Below are positions 1 to 9,600 of a DNA stretch of 64,000 nt, piece by piece. The DNA is taken from contig JAHBZT010000003.1 in the NCBI GenBank assembly GCA_019635315.1, positions 558,001-622,000 of the forward strand, in the 5' to 3' direction. The position numbers were made by a program, and so were the translations under genes. This DNA comes from Rubrivivax sp. Lineage in GTDB: Bacteria; Pseudomonadota; Gammaproteobacteria; Burkholderiales; Burkholderiaceae_C. How positions within the stretch are numbered: the first letter of the stretch is position 1; every line of letters starts with the position of its first letter. The notes beneath the pieces are model-generated. The model ran no database searches, had not been told where the DNA came from, and saw only the letters and a list, made by a program, of their open reading frames with translations.

Positions 1-354
1 CCCTTCGTCGACGACATGGCGGCGCGGCTGGCGGCCTGCGACCTGATGGTCTGCCGCGCCGGCGCCATCACGGTCAGCGAACTCTGCGCCGCCGGCGTGC
101 CGGCGGTGCTGGTGCCGCTGATCGTCAGCACCACCGCGCACCAGCGCGACAACGCGGCGTGGATGGCGGCGCAGGGTGCGGCGATCCACCTGCCGCAGGC
201 CGAGCTGTCGGCCGCGAAGCTGGCCGAGCTGCTGCGCACGCTAGACCGCGCCACGCTGCTGGCGATGGCCGACAAGGCGCGTGCGCTGGCACAGCCGCAG
301 GCCGCGGCGCGCGTGGCCGACGAGATCGAGAAGCTGGCGAGGCGCGCCGCATGA
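1..354 (+). CDS. murG: MurG C-terminal part (UDP-GlcNAc:lipid I GlcNAc transferase), cut by window start
   Basis: Only the last 117 codons are present; the frame is open from base 1. MurG is the peripheral inner-membrane glycosyltransferase that adds GlcNAc to lipid I to make lipid II. The visible part contains the donor-binding region of the family ([20 protein letters not shown], close to the usual SGAMTVSE..A.GVPA block) followed by the usual helical tail. The TGA stop at 352-354 overlaps an ATG at 351, which starts a short leader rather than murC itself. Position upstream of murC and ddlB is the standard division/cell-wall cluster order. Function is secure; completeness cannot be judged. 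Confidence 0.93.
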   Translation, partial: PFVDDMAARLAACDLMVCRAGAITVSELCAAGVPAVLVPLIVSTTAHQRDNAAWMAAQGAAIHLPQAELSAAKLAELLRTLDRATLLAMADKARALAQPQAAARVADEIEKLARRAA

Positions 355-437
355 AGCACGCCGTGCAGCACCTGCACCTCGTCGCGTCCCGGCACGTGCC
401 GACGAAGGACCGTGCCCGGCGCGGAGGCGGCGTATGA
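351..437 (+). CDS. 28-codon putative leader peptide made by a duplicated murC start
   Basis: The ATG at 351 overlaps the murG stop (ATGA) and opens a 28-codon frame whose TGA (435-437) overlaps the murC ATG at 434. Its first residues, [11 protein letters not shown], nearly copy the murC N-terminus [11 protein letters not shown], so it looks like a local duplication of the murC 5' end that then falls out of frame. If translated it would couple murG to murC through two successive ATGA junctions. No function is known for such a peptide. It could equally be non-functional debris; existence as a translated ORF is inference. Confidence 0.35.
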   Translation: MKHAVQHLHLVASRHVPTKDRARRGGGV

Positions 438-467
438 AGCACGCGGTGCAGCACCTGCACTTCGTCG
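351..467 (+). repeat. Imperfect direct duplication of the first 34 nt of murC
   Basis: Copies lie at 351-384 and 434-467, 83 nt apart, and match at 32 of 34 positions as read by eye. The second copy is the real murC start, preceded by a purine-rich GCGGAGGCGG ribosome site at 421-430. The first copy sits directly on the murG stop. This is a short tandem-type duplication, not an insertion sequence. Confidence 0.85.
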
Positions 468-1849
468 GCGTCGGCGGCTCCGGCATGAGCCCGCTGGCCG
501 AGATCTTCCAGCGCCTGGGCTATCGCGTCAGCGGCTCGGACCTGGCGGCCAGCGCGGTCACCGAGCGGCTGGCCGCGCTGGGCGCGCAGGTCTTTATCGG
601 CCACGACGCCGCGCATGTCGCGGGTGCGCAGGCGGTGGTCACGTCGACCGCGGTAAGGGCCGACAACCCCGAGGTGCTGGCCGCGCGCGCCGCGCGTGTG
701 CCCGTGGTGCCGCGCGCGGTGCTGCTGGCCGAGCTGATGCGGCGCCGCGACGGCATCGCGATCGCCGGCACGCATGGCAAGACGACGACGACTTCGCTGG
801 TCGCCAGCGTGCTGCTGGAGGCCGGCGCGGACCCGAGCTTCGTCATCGGCGGCGAACTCAAGGCGCTCGGTGCCAACGCCCGGCTCGGCCAGAGCGAGTA
901 CATCGTCGTCGAGGCCGACGAGAGCGACGCCTCGTTCCTGGTGCTGAGCCCGGTCATCGCCGTCGTCACCAACATCGACGCCGACCACATGGAGACCTAC
1001 GGCCACGACATCGCGCGGCTGCACGGCGCCTTCTCCGACTTCCTGCACCGGCTGCCGTTCTACGGCCGCGCCATGCTGTGCAGCGACGATGCCGGCGTGC
1101 GCGCGGTGCTGCCGCGCGTCGAACGGCCGGTCACGACCTACGGGCTGGGCGAGGGCGCCGACCTGCGTGCCTTCGACGTGCAGGCGCTGCCCGGAGGGCG
1201 CATGCGCTTCGTTGCGCGCCAGGCCGGCCACACGGACCTGCCGGTGGAGCTGGCGCTGGCCGGCGAGCACAACGTGCGCAATGCGCTGGCTGCGATCGCC
1301 GTCGCGCGCGAGCTTCGGCTGCCCGACGCCGCCGCGCAGCGTGCGCTGGCCGCGTTCCAGGGCGTGGGCCGGCGCTTCCAGCGCTGGGGCGAGATCGCCA
1401 CCGCGGACGGCGGCCGCGCCACCGTCATCGACGACTATGGCCACCACCCGGTGGAGCTGGCCGCGGTGCTGGCGGCCGCGCGCGGCGCCTTCCCGGGCCG
1501 GCGGCTGGTGCTGGTCTTCCAGCCGCACCGCTATACACGCACGCGCGACTGCCTGGCCGACTTCGCGGCCGTCGTCGCACGCTTCGACGCGGTGCTGCTG
1601 ACCGAGGTCTACGCCGCCGGCGAGGCGCCGATCGAAGGCGCCGACGGCGCCGCGCTGGCGCGCGCGGTGCAGCAGGCCGGCCGCGCCGACGTGCAGTTTC
1701 TCGCCGCGCTCGCCGACCTGGCGCCGGCCGTGCGCGCCGCGGCGCGTGGTGGCGACGTGCTGCTGGTGATGGGCGCCGGCTCGATCGCGGCGCTGCCGCC
1801 GGCGCTGCTGCAAGGCGCCGGGCGAGCCACTGCGGAGGTCAGGGCATGA
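434..1849 (+). CDS. murC: UDP-N-acetylmuramate--L-alanine ligase
   Basis: The 471-residue protein is full length for MurC, the cytoplasmic ATP-dependent ligase that adds L-Ala to UDP-MurNAc. Visible features in order: the N-terminal Rossmann motif [10 protein letters not shown] (residues 9-18), the Mur-ligase ATP loop [10 protein letters not shown] (112-121), EADESDASF (160-168), [10 protein letters not shown] (180-189) and the C-terminal DDYGHHPVE block. The ATG at 434 is chosen over the open frame upstream because it begins the conserved N-terminus and has a good ribosome site at 422-429. It overlaps ddlB by ATGA at 1846-1849, implying translational coupling. Confidence 0.96.
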   Translation: MKHAVQHLHFVGVGGSGMSPLAEIFQRLGYRVSGSDLAASAVTERLAALGAQVFIGHDAAHVAGAQAVVTSTAVRADNPEVLAARAARVPVVPRAVLLAELMRRRDGIAIAGTHGKTTTTSLVASVLLEAGADPSFVIGGELKALGANARLGQSEYIVVEADESDASFLVLSPVIAVVTNIDADHMETYGHDIARLHGAFSDFLHRLPFYGRAMLCSDDAGVRAVLPRVERPVTTYGLGEGADLRAFDVQALPGGRMRFVARQAGHTDLPVELALAGEHNVRNALAAIAVARELRLPDAAAQRALAAFQGVGRRFQRWGEIATADGGRATVIDDYGHHPVELAAVLAAARGAFPGRRLVLVFQPHRYTRTRDCLADFAAVVARFDAVLLTEVYAAGEAPIEGADGAALARAVQQAGRADVQFLAALADLAPAVRAAARGGDVLLVMGAGSIAALPPALLQGAGRATAEVRA

Positions 1850-2808
1850 ATGTCGACGTGAAGAGCCTGGGCCGCGTCGCCGTGCTGATGGGCGGCACGA
1901 GTGCGGAACGCGAGGTCTCGCTGATGTCCGGCCGCGGCGTGCTGGCCGCGCTGCAGTCGCAGGGCGTGGACGCGATGGCCTTCGACCCGGCCGAGCGCGC
2001 GCTGTGGGAGCTGGAGGCCGAGCGCTTCGACCGCGTCTTCATCGCGCTGCACGGCCGCCACGGCGAGGACGGCACCGTGCAGGGCGCGCTGGAGCTGATG
2101 GGCATCCCCTACACCGGCTCGGGCGTGATGGCCAGCAGCATCGCGATGGACAAGGTGATGACCAAGCGCGTGTGGGTGGCCGAAGGCCTGCCGACGCCGC
2201 GCTGGGTGTGGCTGGCGCCGGGCCACCAGGGCCGCGAGGACGTGGTCGCGGTGCCCGACCGCATCGGGCTGCCGCTGATCGTCAAGCCGCCGCGCGAGGG
2301 CAGCTCGATCGGCATCACCAAGGTCGCCGGCTACAGCCAGATGGACGCCGCCGTGAAGCTGGCCGCGCAGTACGACGCCGACGTGCTGTGCGAGGAATTC
2401 ATCGAGGGCATCGAGCTGACCTGCCCGGTGCTGGGCGCCGGCGACGCGGCGCAGGCGCTGCCGGTGGTGCGCATCGACGCGCCCGAGGGCAACTACGACT
2501 ACGAGCACAAGTATTTCAGCGACGACACCGGCTACCGCTGCCCCAGCGGCCTGGCACCCGAGGAAGAAGCCGAGGTGCAGCGCCTGACCGTGGCCGCCTA
2601 CCGCGCGCTGGGCTGCCGCGGCTGGGGGCGCGCCGACCTGATGCTGCGGGAAAGCGATCGCGCGGTCTTCCTGCTCGAGATGAATACCAGCCCCGGCATG
2701 ACCGGCCACTCGCTGGTGCCGATGTCGGCGCGCGCCGCCGGCATCAGCTACGAGCAGCTGTGCCTGCGCCTGCTGTGCGACGCGGCGCTGGACGCACAGC
2801 GCGGCTGA
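1846..2808 (+). CDS. ddlB: D-alanine--D-alanine ligase
   Basis: A 320-residue ATP-grasp enzyme that makes the D-Ala-D-Ala dipeptide used by MurF. The N-terminal [15 protein letters not shown] (residues 15-29), [10 protein letters not shown], the ATP-grasp stretch [13 protein letters not shown] and the C-terminal metal-binding [15 protein letters not shown] are all present. The start overlaps the murC stop and has GGAGG at about 1834, so it belongs to the same operon. Length is slightly above the usual 300-310 residues. The gene is between murC and ftsQ, as usual in this cluster. Confidence 0.96.
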   Translation: MNVDVKSLGRVAVLMGGTSAEREVSLMSGRGVLAALQSQGVDAMAFDPAERALWELEAERFDRVFIALHGRHGEDGTVQGALELMGIPYTGSGVMASSIAMDKVMTKRVWVAEGLPTPRWVWLAPGHQGREDVVAVPDRIGLPLIVKPPREGSSIGITKVAGYSQMDAAVKLAAQYDADVLCEEFIEGIELTCPVLGAGDAAQALPVVRIDAPEGNYDYEHKYFSDDTGYRCPSGLAPEEEAEVQRLTVAAYRALGCRGWGRADLMLRESDRAVFLLEMNTSPGMTGHSLVPMSARAAGISYEQLCLRLLCDAALDAQRG

Positions 2809-2825
2809 AGGAACCGAGACCCGCC

Positions 2826-3725
2826 ATGGCCCGCACGCTGACCCGCTCCCGCACGGCCGCCGCCCCGGCGGCTGCCGTGCTGCCGGGCGACGTGCGGCTG
2901 ATGAATGCCGTGGCGAGCACCGTCTTCGTCGGCGTCGGCCTCGGCCTGCTGGCCGCCGGCGTGCTGTGGCTGACGCGTTCGCCGCTGTTTCCGATCCGCG
3001 CCATCGAGCTCGGCGGCGACCTGGCGCGCAACAGCGTGCCGACGATACGCGCCAACGCGACGCCGCTGCTGGCCGGCAACTTCTACGGCATCGACCTGCA
3101 GCAGGGCCGCGCCGCTTTCGAGGCCGTGCCCTGGGTGCGCCGCGCCGTCGTGCGCCGCGTCTGGCCGGACCGCCTGGCGGTGGACCTGGAGGAACACCGC
3201 CCGGCCGCGCTGTGGGAGGGGGCGGCCGGCGCCGTCGACGACGCCGAGGGCAGCACCGCCGGGCTGCTGGGCGACCGCCTGGTCAACACCTACGGCGAGG
3301 TGTTCGCCGCCAACCTGGGCGAGGTGGAGGACGAGGCGCTGCCGCGGCTGGCCGGGCCGGAGGGCAGCGCGGCGCAGATGCTGGCGCTGCTGCAGCGCCT
3401 GCGCCCGCTGTTCGCCGGGCTGGACCTGGTGGTGGACCGCGTGCGGCTCAGCGGCCGCGGCTCCTGGCGCGTGGAGCTGGACAGCGGCGCCGTCGTCGAG
3501 CTGGGCCGCGGCAGCGAGGACGAGCTGGTCGCGCGATGCGAGCGCTTCGTGCGCACGCTGGACCAGGTCACCGCGCGCTGGAACGCGCCGCTGCAGTACG
3601 CCGACCTGCGCCACGCCGACGGCTACGCGGTGCGCCTGCGCGGCGTCGGCACCGGTGCCGCCGCCGGCACGAACACGAATGCACCGACCCGCGGCCGTGC
3701 GAACCCCGCCGCGCGGGCGAACTGA
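2826..3725 (+). CDS. ftsQ: Cell division protein FtsQ
   Basis: A 299-residue bitopic membrane protein of the divisome. A cytoplasmic N-terminus rich in Arg and Ala is followed by one transmembrane helix at about residues 27-50 (NAVASTVFVGVGLGLLAAGV). A POTRA domain starts at LFPIRAIEL, with the FtsQ signature VPWVRRAVVRRVWPDRLAV, followed by the beta domain ending in YADLRHADGYAVRL. In the divisome it bridges FtsB/FtsL and late proteins. The Ala/Thr/Asn-rich last 20 residues are unlike the core. The gap to ddlB is only 17 nt, so it is co-transcribed. Confidence 0.95.
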   Translation: MARTLTRSRTAAAPAAAVLPGDVRLMNAVASTVFVGVGLGLLAAGVLWLTRSPLFPIRAIELGGDLARNSVPTIRANATPLLAGNFYGIDLQQGRAAFEAVPWVRRAVVRRVWPDRLAVDLEEHRPAALWEGAAGAVDDAEGSTAGLLGDRLVNTYGEVFAANLGEVEDEALPRLAGPEGSAAQMLALLQRLRPLFAGLDLVVDRVRLSGRGSWRVELDSGAVVELGRGSEDELVARCERFVRTLDQVTARWNAPLQYADLRHADGYAVRLRGVGTGAAAGTNTNAPTRGRANPAARAN

Positions 3726-3746
3726 GGGAACCCGAGGAAGCGCCAC

Positions 3747-4979
3747 ATGGCCAAGGACTACAAGGACATGGTGTTCGGCCTGGACATCGGCACCGCGAAG
3801 GTGATGGTCGTCGCGGCCGAGGTGCTGCCGGGCGGCGAGCTGCGGCTGGCCGGCCTGGGCGTGGCACCGACGCACGGCCTGAAGCGCGGCGTCGTCGTCA
3901 ACATCGACGCCACCGTGCAGAGCATCCAGCAGGCGCTGAAGGAGGCCGAGATGATGGCCGCCTGCAAGATCGACCGCGTCTACACCGGCATCACCGGCAG
4001 CCACATCCGCGGCCTCAACAGCACCGGCATGGTCATCGTGCGCGATAACCGCGAGGTCACGCCGGTGGACGTCAACCGCGTCGTCGAGACCGCCAAGGCC
4101 ATCAACATCCCGAACGACCAGCGGCTGCTGCTGGTGGAGCCGCAGGAATTCGTGATCGACGGTCACGAGGTCAAGGAGCCGATCGGCATGAGCGGCAGCC
4201 GGCTCGAGGTGAAGGTGCACATCGTCACCGGCGCGCAGAGCGCGGCCGAGAACATCGTCAAGTGCGTGCGCCGCTGCGGGCTGGAGGTGGAGCGCCTGGT
4301 GCTGAACCCGAGCGCCAGCGCCGCCGCGGTGCTGACCGACGACGAGAAGCAGCTCGGCGTGGCGGTGGTGGACATCGGCGCCGGCACCACCGACGTGCAG
4401 GTCTACACCGACGGCAGCGTGCGCCACACCGCGGTGATCCCGATCGCGGGCGACCTGATCACCAGCGACATCGCGATGGCGCTGCGCACCCCGACCAAGG
4501 ACGCCGAGGAGATCAAGCTCGAGCATGGCGTGGCCAAGCAGCTGCTGGCCGACCCGGCCGAGCAGGTGGAGGTGCCCGGCCTGGGCGACCGCCCGCCGCG
4601 CATGCTCAGCCGCCAGGCGCTGGCCGGCGTGATCGAGCCGCGCGTGGAGGAGATCTTCAGCCTGGTGCACCAGGTCATCCGCGACTGCGGCTACGAGGAG
4701 CTGCTGTCCAGCGGCATCGTCATCACCGGCGGCAGCGCGGTGATGCCGGGCATGGTGGAGCTCGGCGAGGACATCTTCCTCAAGCCCGTGCGCAAGGGCC
4801 TGCCGACCTACGGCGGGCCGCTGTTCGACATGGTCGCCAACCCGCGCAGCGCCACCGTGATGGGCCTGCTGGAGGAAGCGCGGCTGGCCCACGCGCGCGG
4901 GCACAAGGCGGCGGCGCAGGCCGGTTCGGTGAAGAACCTGGTCAGCCGCGCGAAGGACTGGTTCCTCGGCAACTTCTAG
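3747..4979 (+). CDS. ftsA: Cell division protein FtsA
   Basis: A 410-residue actin-fold ATPase that tethers FtsZ to the membrane. Nucleotide-binding motifs are visible: phosphate 1 LDIGTAKV (residues 12-19), phosphate 2 VVDIGAGTTDVQVY, and the adenosine motif GIVITGGSAVMPGM. The C-terminus ends in an amphipathic stretch (LVSRAKDWFLGNF), matching the family membrane-targeting sequence. It lies 21 nt after ftsQ with GAGGAAG upstream and 120 nt before ftsZ. Confidence 0.97.
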   Translation: MAKDYKDMVFGLDIGTAKVMVVAAEVLPGGELRLAGLGVAPTHGLKRGVVVNIDATVQSIQQALKEAEMMAACKIDRVYTGITGSHIRGLNSTGMVIVRDNREVTPVDVNRVVETAKAINIPNDQRLLLVEPQEFVIDGHEVKEPIGMSGSRLEVKVHIVTGAQSAAENIVKCVRRCGLEVERLVLNPSASAAAVLTDDEKQLGVAVVDIGAGTTDVQVYTDGSVRHTAVIPIAGDLITSDIAMALRTPTKDAEEIKLEHGVAKQLLADPAEQVEVPGLGDRPPRMLSRQALAGVIEPRVEEIFSLVHQVIRDCGYEELLSSGIVITGGSAVMPGMVELGEDIFLKPVRKGLPTYGGPLFDMVANPRSATVMGLLEEARLAHARGHKAAAQAGSVKNLVSRAKDWFLGNF

Positions 4980-4987
4980 GGAGGCTC

Positions 4988-5080
4988 ATGAAGAACGACG
5001 ACAAGGTTTTCATCGAAGAGGGCGCGCGAGGGACCTGCGCAGCGCCCCGGATTTCGGCAACCACTGGCAACTGCAACTGA
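4988..5080 (+). CDS. Possible 30-residue micro-ORF between ftsA and ftsZ
   Basis: The 120-nt ftsA-ftsZ spacer holds an ATG at 4988 with an excellent GGGAGGCTC ribosome site directly after the ftsA stop, giving MKNDDKVFIEEGARG... for 30 codons and ending at 5080, 19 nt before ftsZ. Its GGAGGCTC ribosome site is nearly identical to the one used by ftsZ (5091-5098). I recognise no family. The protein-like start (acidic/Lys) and ribosome site argue for translation; the short length and lack of a recognisable motif argue against. It could instead be untranslated ftsZ leader. Confidence 0.3.
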   Translation: MKNDDKVFIEEGARGTCAAPRISATTGNCN

Positions 5081-5099
5081 ACTGTCCAAGGAGGCTCAC

Positions 5100-6362
5100 A
5101 TGCCCATCGAGATGATCGACGAATTCGACGAAGCGACCCAGATCAAGGTGATCGGTGTCGGCGGCGGCGGCGGCAACGCCGTCGAGCACATGATCGCGCA
5201 GGGGGTCCAGGGCGTGGAGTTCATCTGCGCCAACACCGACGCGCAGGCGCTCAACCGCAGCAACGCCGGCACGCTGGTGCAGCTGGGCAAGACCGGCCTG
5301 GGCGCGGGCAGCAAGCCCGAGATGGGCCGCGCCGCCGCCGAGGAGGCGGTGGAGCGCATCAAGGACAGCATCGCCGGCGCGCACATGCTGTTCATCACCG
5401 CCGGCATGGGCGGCGGCACCGGCACCGGCGCGGCGCCGGTGATCGCGCGCGTGGCCAAGGAGATGGGCATCCTGACCGTGGGCGTGGTCACCAAGCCCTT
5501 CGAGTTCGAGGGGCGCAAGCGCGGCAAGCAGGCCGAGGACGGCGTGGCCGAGCTGGAGGCCAACGTCGACAGCCTCATCGTGGTGCTCAACGAGAAGCTG
5601 CTGGAGGTGATGGGCGACGACGTCACGCAGGAGCAGGCCTTCGCGCACGCCAACGACGTGCTGAAGAATGCCGTGGGCGGCATCAGCGACATCATCCACA
5701 TCCCGGGCCTCGTCAACGTCGACTTCGAGGACGTCAAGACGGTGATGAGCGAGCCGGGCAAGGCGATGATGGGCACCGCCACCGCCAGCGGCCCGGACCG
5801 CGCGACCAAGGCCGCCGACCTGGCGGTGGCCTGCCCGCTGCTGGAGGGCATAGACCTCAGCGGCGCGCGTGGCGTGCTGGTGCTGATCGCGGCGAGCAAG
5901 CAGACCTTCAAGCTGGCCGAGAGCCGCAATGCGATGAATACCATCCGTCGCTACGCGGCCGACGACGCGCACGTGATCTACGGCACCGCCTACGACGAGA
6001 GCCTGGGCGACCAGCTGCGCGTGACCGTCATCGCCACGGGTCTGTCCAGCGTGCGGCGCAGCGCCGGCCGCCCGGACGTGGCGCCGCTGAAGGTGGTGGC
6101 GCAGCCGGCGATGCACGGGCTGCGCACCGGCACCGACAACATCCCGGTGCTCAACACCGTGGCGCAGCCGGCCACCGCGATGGCCACCGGCCAGGGCCTG
6201 ACGCACACCGCGCCGGCGCCGGCGCACGACTACACCGGGCGCGACATCCCCAGCGTGTGGCGCAGCGGGCGCGGGCAGGCGGCGGCGAAGGTCGATGCGC
6301 TGGTGAACAACGGGATGGACGAGATCGAGATTCCGGCGTTCTTGCGGAAGCAGGCGGATTGA
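5100..6362 (+). CDS. ftsZ: Cell division GTPase FtsZ
   Basis: A 420-residue tubulin-like GTPase forming the Z ring. The glycine-rich nucleotide loop GVGGGGGNAVEHM (residues 19-31), the tubulin signature GGGTGTG (104-110), and NVDFEDVKTVM of the T7-loop region are present. A long variable linker follows, and the conserved C-terminal peptide DEIEIPAFLRKQAD binds FtsA and other partners. The ribosome site AAGGAGG lies at 5088-5094. It is the last cluster gene and is followed by a strong terminator; lpxC, a frequent next gene in proteobacteria, is not in the window. Confidence 0.98.
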   Translation: MPIEMIDEFDEATQIKVIGVGGGGGNAVEHMIAQGVQGVEFICANTDAQALNRSNAGTLVQLGKTGLGAGSKPEMGRAAAEEAVERIKDSIAGAHMLFITAGMGGGTGTGAAPVIARVAKEMGILTVGVVTKPFEFEGRKRGKQAEDGVAELEANVDSLIVVLNEKLLEVMGDDVTQEQAFAHANDVLKNAVGGISDIIHIPGLVNVDFEDVKTVMSEPGKAMMGTATASGPDRATKAADLAVACPLLEGIDLSGARGVLVLIAASKQTFKLAESRNAMNTIRRYAADDAHVIYGTAYDESLGDQLRVTVIATGLSSVRRSAGRPDVAPLKVVAQPAMHGLRTGTDNIPVLNTVAQPATAMATGQGLTHTAPAPAHDYTGRDIPSVWRSGRGQAAAKVDALVNNGMDEIEIPAFLRKQAD

Positions 6363-6410
6363 GGGTTGTCTGACTCAGTGCGGAGGCGTACGCCGCCGCA
6401 GGTCCGTGGG

Positions 6411-6430
6411 AGGGCGGCTTCGGCCGCCCT
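6411..6430 (+). terminator. Intrinsic terminator after ftsZ
   Basis: A perfect 8-bp stem AGGGCGGC/GCCGCCCT closes a TTCG tetraloop (6419-6422), 48 nt after the ftsZ stop, followed by a moderately T-containing stretch (TCGCCTCGTTGTT). This marks the end of the division operon. The rest of the 6363-6698 gap holds no gene I can support; its composition shifts toward lower G+C approaching the next gene. Confidence 0.75.
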
Positions 6431-6698
6431 TCGCCTCGTTGTTGCGCCGATGGGCCACCGGCCAGTAGCGGCTGGACAGGCTGGTCGGTCCGGAGGCTGC
6501 TTCGGATGGCACGCGCCAAATCGGCCGGCACGCGGGCTCGGTCCGCAATCGGCCAGGAGCAGCCTGTGGCAACTTTGGGAAGCGGTCGTTGCGGCGAGAC
6601 GACGTGTCTGGAGAGCGTTATGGCGCCCAACACGGGCTCACAGTTCGGTCACTCTCATCGAAAGGCGAAAATCGGAGGCTGCTTGAGCTCCAACACGC

Positions 6699-9600
6699 AT
6701 GTCTCCTCCTCGCGTCTTCTTCAGCTATAGCCACGACAGCCGCGAACACCGCGAAGCGGTCCTGCGATTGGCCGAGAGGATGCGCGTCCATGATGGGATC
6801 GAAGCCAGACTCGACCAGTACGTCGAGGGGTCGCCAATCGAAGGCTGGTTGCGCTGGATGCTCAACGAGATCGATCGTGCCGATCACGTGCTGGTCGTAT
6901 GCACACCGACGTACTACCGCCGATTCCGCGGCCACGAGGAGCCAGGACAGGGTAAAGGAGCGGACTGGGAAGGGGCGATCATCATGCAGGAACGGTATGA
7001 CCGCCGCAGCATGGGTACGAAGTTCGTGCCTGTGCTTTTCGATCCTGCGCACGAGACGTTCGTTCCAGAGCCCCTTCAAAGTGTTACCCGCTACACGCTC
7101 ACATCGTCAGATGCGTACCGCAGGCTATGCCTGTTTCTGCGTGGCGAAGCTGGTGTTGAACCTAGCCCTGTGGCGGACGTGCCGCGAGCAGCTCGCGCCA
7201 GGGCCAGACCGATCGAGTTCGACGATGAGAGGGCCGACCGTGATTCCCTTGACGACCAAGGCAAGCCTGCTTCGAGGCCGCGCGCGGTCTGGGGTCGTGA
7301 GGCACTACTGGCCAAGCTGATCCCGTCGCTGAAGGACTCTGGGCGGCTTGTACTGTTCGGCATGCGCGGCATAGGCAAGTCGCGTGTCATCGAGACCATT
7401 GCGCGGAACGAACCCTGGGCAAACTGGGGCGCACCTCTACATGTGTTTGCGGGAGCGACGCGTCACCATGCCGACGTGTTCAGGACTGTCGCCCAGTCGC
7501 TAGGGGTGTTGGACGAGAACCCACGGGCGCCAGCGGGATCGGTCGATGAGATGGTCGCTGACCTGTCGAAGCGTATTGGCAGTCTTCGGCCAACTTTGAT
7601 CTGGGTTGACCACGCGCACTGCTGGTTCGACCGCGGTCAGTGGGCCAGCCCTGACCTACGAAGACTCATCACGGCACTTGAACGTGTCACCGCCGGGAAG
7701 TGGAACTGGGTCTTTGAGTTCCGTGAGCATCCACCGGAGGAATGGCGGCAAGCAGCATTCGAGGTTCCTGGCCTCGACAAGGAGGCACTCGCCAAGTGGT
7801 TCGAAGCCGCGGCTCCCGAAGGGCAGAAGCAGGATTGGGCCTTGGCCGGCGATCGACTCAGAGGGATGTACCAATGGCTTGGCGGAGGTCATGGCCAGCA
7901 AGCCCATCCGCTAGCAACCAGCCTGTTGATAGAAGTTGCGCTTGGCACGCATTCAACACCGCTCCAAGTTCGTCAGAGACTCATTTCGGAACCGGCGCGG
8001 CAAATTGAGAACCTGCTGTCTGACCTCTTCGAAAATGTCTTGTCCGAAGCTGAGCGGCAGCTATTGCTCGCGCTAGGCCTGTATCGCGATTGGGTCCCGC
8101 ACGACCATCTTGCAGCGCTGGAGGCCGCGCTCGCTGCACGGGGTGCCTGGTTCGGCCTAGAACGAAGGTGCCTGTTGCCCAGCGATGAGCATCAAGAGCG
8201 ATTCTTTCTTCATGGCTTCGTATCCGGCTGGCTCAGACAGAGGCTCGGATATCCAGCGGACGACAGCGATAGAACCAGTACGGCCCGCGGACCCGCCGCA
8301 GGCCACAGAGCACGAGAGCTTCATCGCTTGATCGCAGACTGCTGGCTTCGACAGCTGGAGCAAGCACATCATCGATCGATCCTGAACACAGAACGTGCGG
8401 TGGAAGCATTCCATCACCTCATCGCAGGCGATCAGCCTAATCGTCTGCATGAGATTGCGCCCAGCTTGATTGCTGGCCGCGAGGACGGCGCCCTTGAGCG
8501 GTTGTGGTTACTGTGCGAATCCCTGCATGCGAGTCGACGACCCCGCCAAGAGCTTGAGGTCGTTCTGAGGGTGATTCTCGAACTTGATCCGCGCTCTCAT
8601 AAGGCTCTGCGCTTCTTGGGGGAGACGCTGCAGCGAGTCCGAGGCCCGGGCGATGCGGAAGCCATTGAGTGCTTTCGACGGGCATTTGAGCTCCGCTCCG
8701 ATTTCCCGCCATACCTCTGCAACCTTGGGGTGGCACTGAAGGCAATCGGAGTGGCGGGTGCCCGCGAGTTCCTTGGGATCGTCGATGCGGCCAAGCGCGA
8801 GTGCCCAGCGGCGGTGAATGACCAAGTCGTCGCGGTCGAGGCGCAGTGCCTAACGGCTTTGTCTCCAGACTCTGAAGAACCTTCACGACGCCGTCGAGCT
8901 CGCATTGATGCCGGTAGTCATCACGAAGCAATTTACACCGACGAGGCCGAGTGGCAATTGAGACGACGCCCACCTGACGCCGCTGAAGCGCTTCGTATTC
9001 TTGACATCGCCATTGATCGTGGTTGTCACGGTGAGTTTGCTGCCGTGACAAGAGCGAAGACGTTGGAGATTCTGGGGCGTAATGAAGAGGCCCAACGCAT
9101 ACGTGCTGAGCTGATTCGCAAAGGAGCGCGAAACGCTGCCGTCTATCACGGTGAAGCGCTGTCGCTTCTACGTCGGCGGCGTCCCGATCCCGTCCGCGCT
9201 CTGGAATTCCTGGATATGGTCGATCGGCTGCAATGCGCAGATGAGTACACAACCTCTATACGCGCGAATGCACTGGAGCTCGCCGGCCGTGGGGATGAAG
9301 CATCACAGCTTCGCATGCAGCAGATCGAGTCCGGAAGTTATAGCGAGGTCTTTTACACGGACGAGGCGGACTGGCAGCTCACAAAGAAGTCACCTGATGT
9401 AGAGGAGGCGATGCGTATCCTGGCTCTTGCAGAGGCGCGTGGTTGCGCGACCGATTACACGGTATCTGTTCAGGCGAAGGCGCTCCAAGCGGCTGGACGT
9501 ACTGAGGAGGCATCCGCATTGCGGCAGCAGCAGATCGCCGCGGGCAGCACTAACGCCGTCTTCTTTGTCGCCGAAGCACATTGGCAGCTTCACAAGCATG

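Noticed and set aside
125-1813. Long open frame on the minus strand opposite murG/murC
   Set aside because: Arg/Gly/His-rich shadow text with no domain motifs; the plus-strand genes are unmistakable. High GC gives such frames across the whole window.
2748-4904. 718-codon minus-strand frame opposite ftsQ/ftsA
   Set aside because: His/Asp/Val-rich antisense shadow; it covers two genes with full conserved motifs on the other strand.
6506-6730. Short ORFs in the ftsZ-SEFIR gap
   Set aside because: No ribosome site or protein-like composition; they overlap the start of the SEFIR gene in another frame.
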